In this document: positions 63,860-64,000 of the stretch, piece after piece
How positions within the stretch are numbered: the stretch's first letter is position 1
How the letters are laid out: each line of letters begins with the position of its first letter
Origin: an uncultured Clostridia bacterium
GTDB lineage: Bacteria > Bacillota > Clostridia > Christensenellales > Pumilibacteraceae
Assembly: GCA_934270565.1 (NCBI GenBank)
Contig: CAKQPR010000004.1
Coordinates: 60,590 to 124,589, forward strand
Length of the DNA: 64,000 nucleotides
Reading direction: 5' to 3'
The notes under the pieces: model-generated
Told to the model about the DNA's origin: nothing
The model's input: only the letters and a program-made list of their open reading frames with translations
The model's database searches: none
Made by a program: the position numbers and the translations under genes

Positions 63860-64000
63860 ATGAATCTATTTTTATCGCCGACGTTTCTTACCGTTTCGCT
63901 CGACCTGCTTGCGGGCTTCTGGGAGACGCTCAAAATCTTTTTCGTTACTCTTCTTATATCGCTTCCGCTCGGGCTTCTGATCGCGTTCGGGTCGATGTCG
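63860..64000 (+). CDS. Amino-acid ABC importer permease, 3' end outside window
   Basis: The ATG at 63860 opens a frame that runs to the window edge (47 codons). It reads as the start of a HisM/GlnP-type permease: FWETLKIFFVTLLISLPLGL is a first transmembrane helix of that family. The position right after a binding lipoprotein supports this. The RBS is weak, so it may depend on transcripts passing the hairpin at 63812. Confidence 0.75.
   Translation, partial: MNLFLSPTFLTVSLDLLAGFWETLKIFFVTLLISLPLGLLIAFGSMS

Overview
This window looks like chromosomal core sequence from an uncultured anaerobic Bacillota of the class Clostridia, possibly close to the Christensenellales (low confidence; no rRNA or tRNA gene is present to place it). 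The evidence is Gram-positive-style Shine-Dalgarno sequences, many near-consensus -35/-10 promoters with 17-base spacers, an L-box lysine riboswitch, an NfnAB transhydrogenase, a CwlD-type amidase, a DUF3343 protein, a RibU-type S component and RpoB with an acidic tail. Translation signals include several TTG and GTG starts and many ATGA/TAATG couplings. I see no phage, plasmid, insertion sequence, CRISPR array or restriction system.

Layout. 1-2.4 kb: the 3' part of an O-acetylhomoserine sulfhydrylase, a PucR/CdaR-type regulator and a small heavy-metal-binding protein. 2.6-8.6 kb: a type IIA topoisomerase B/A pair and an ABC-F ATPase. 8.6-12.9 kb: pnuC behind a candidate attenuator leader, then a membrane-anchored XRE regulator and an MBG-domain lipoprotein. 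12.9-14.5 kb: a cysteine-desulfurase-like enzyme divergent from a DUF3343 putative S/Se carrier. 15.4-20.6 kb: nth-nfnA-nfnB-obg-nadD/yqeK. 21.2-29.5 kb: rsfS, PAP2 phosphatase, a RibU-TsaE fusion, yhbY, tsaB, rimI, alpha/beta hydrolase, membrane MurF-like ligase, FabG-like SDR, AlkD-like protein and an SGNH esterase, mostly overlapping or nearly so. 30-32.7 kb: a FAD oxidoreductase divergent from a PocR/AraC regulator, with overlapping promoters. 33.3-40.9 kb: rpoB-rpoC. 41-52 kb: a Pr6Pr-like membrane protein, dinB, an M1 peptidase lipoprotein, a CwlD-type amidase, aroA-aroK, a phosphohexomutase, tkt and yfbR. 53.5-57.8 kb: ppx/gppA-maf-mreB-minD-minE, a shape and division cluster. 58.6-64 kb: a lysine-riboswitch-controlled ABC importer, a PepSY-like lipoprotein and the start of a second amino-acid ABC importer.

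The most unusual content is at the right end. Both ABC-importer substrate-binding lipoproteins appear to be circular permutants of the ordinary SBP_bac_3 fold, with two different break points. In one, the lobe-2 and C-terminal half precedes the lobe-1 half. In the other, the canonical C-terminal tail has moved to just after the lipobox. The first importer sits behind an L-box, so its ligand is probably lysine.

The other striking feature is the intergenic sequence. About ten gaps (roughly 5 kb in total) are mosaics of a few shared palindromic repeat families, including three ~140-bp elements with terminal inverted repeats and two arrays of ~92-bp tandem units that end in the same hairpin-bearing tail. 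The hairpin shows a compensatory base-pair change between the two arrays. These gaps hold no convincing genes, although small open frames run through them.
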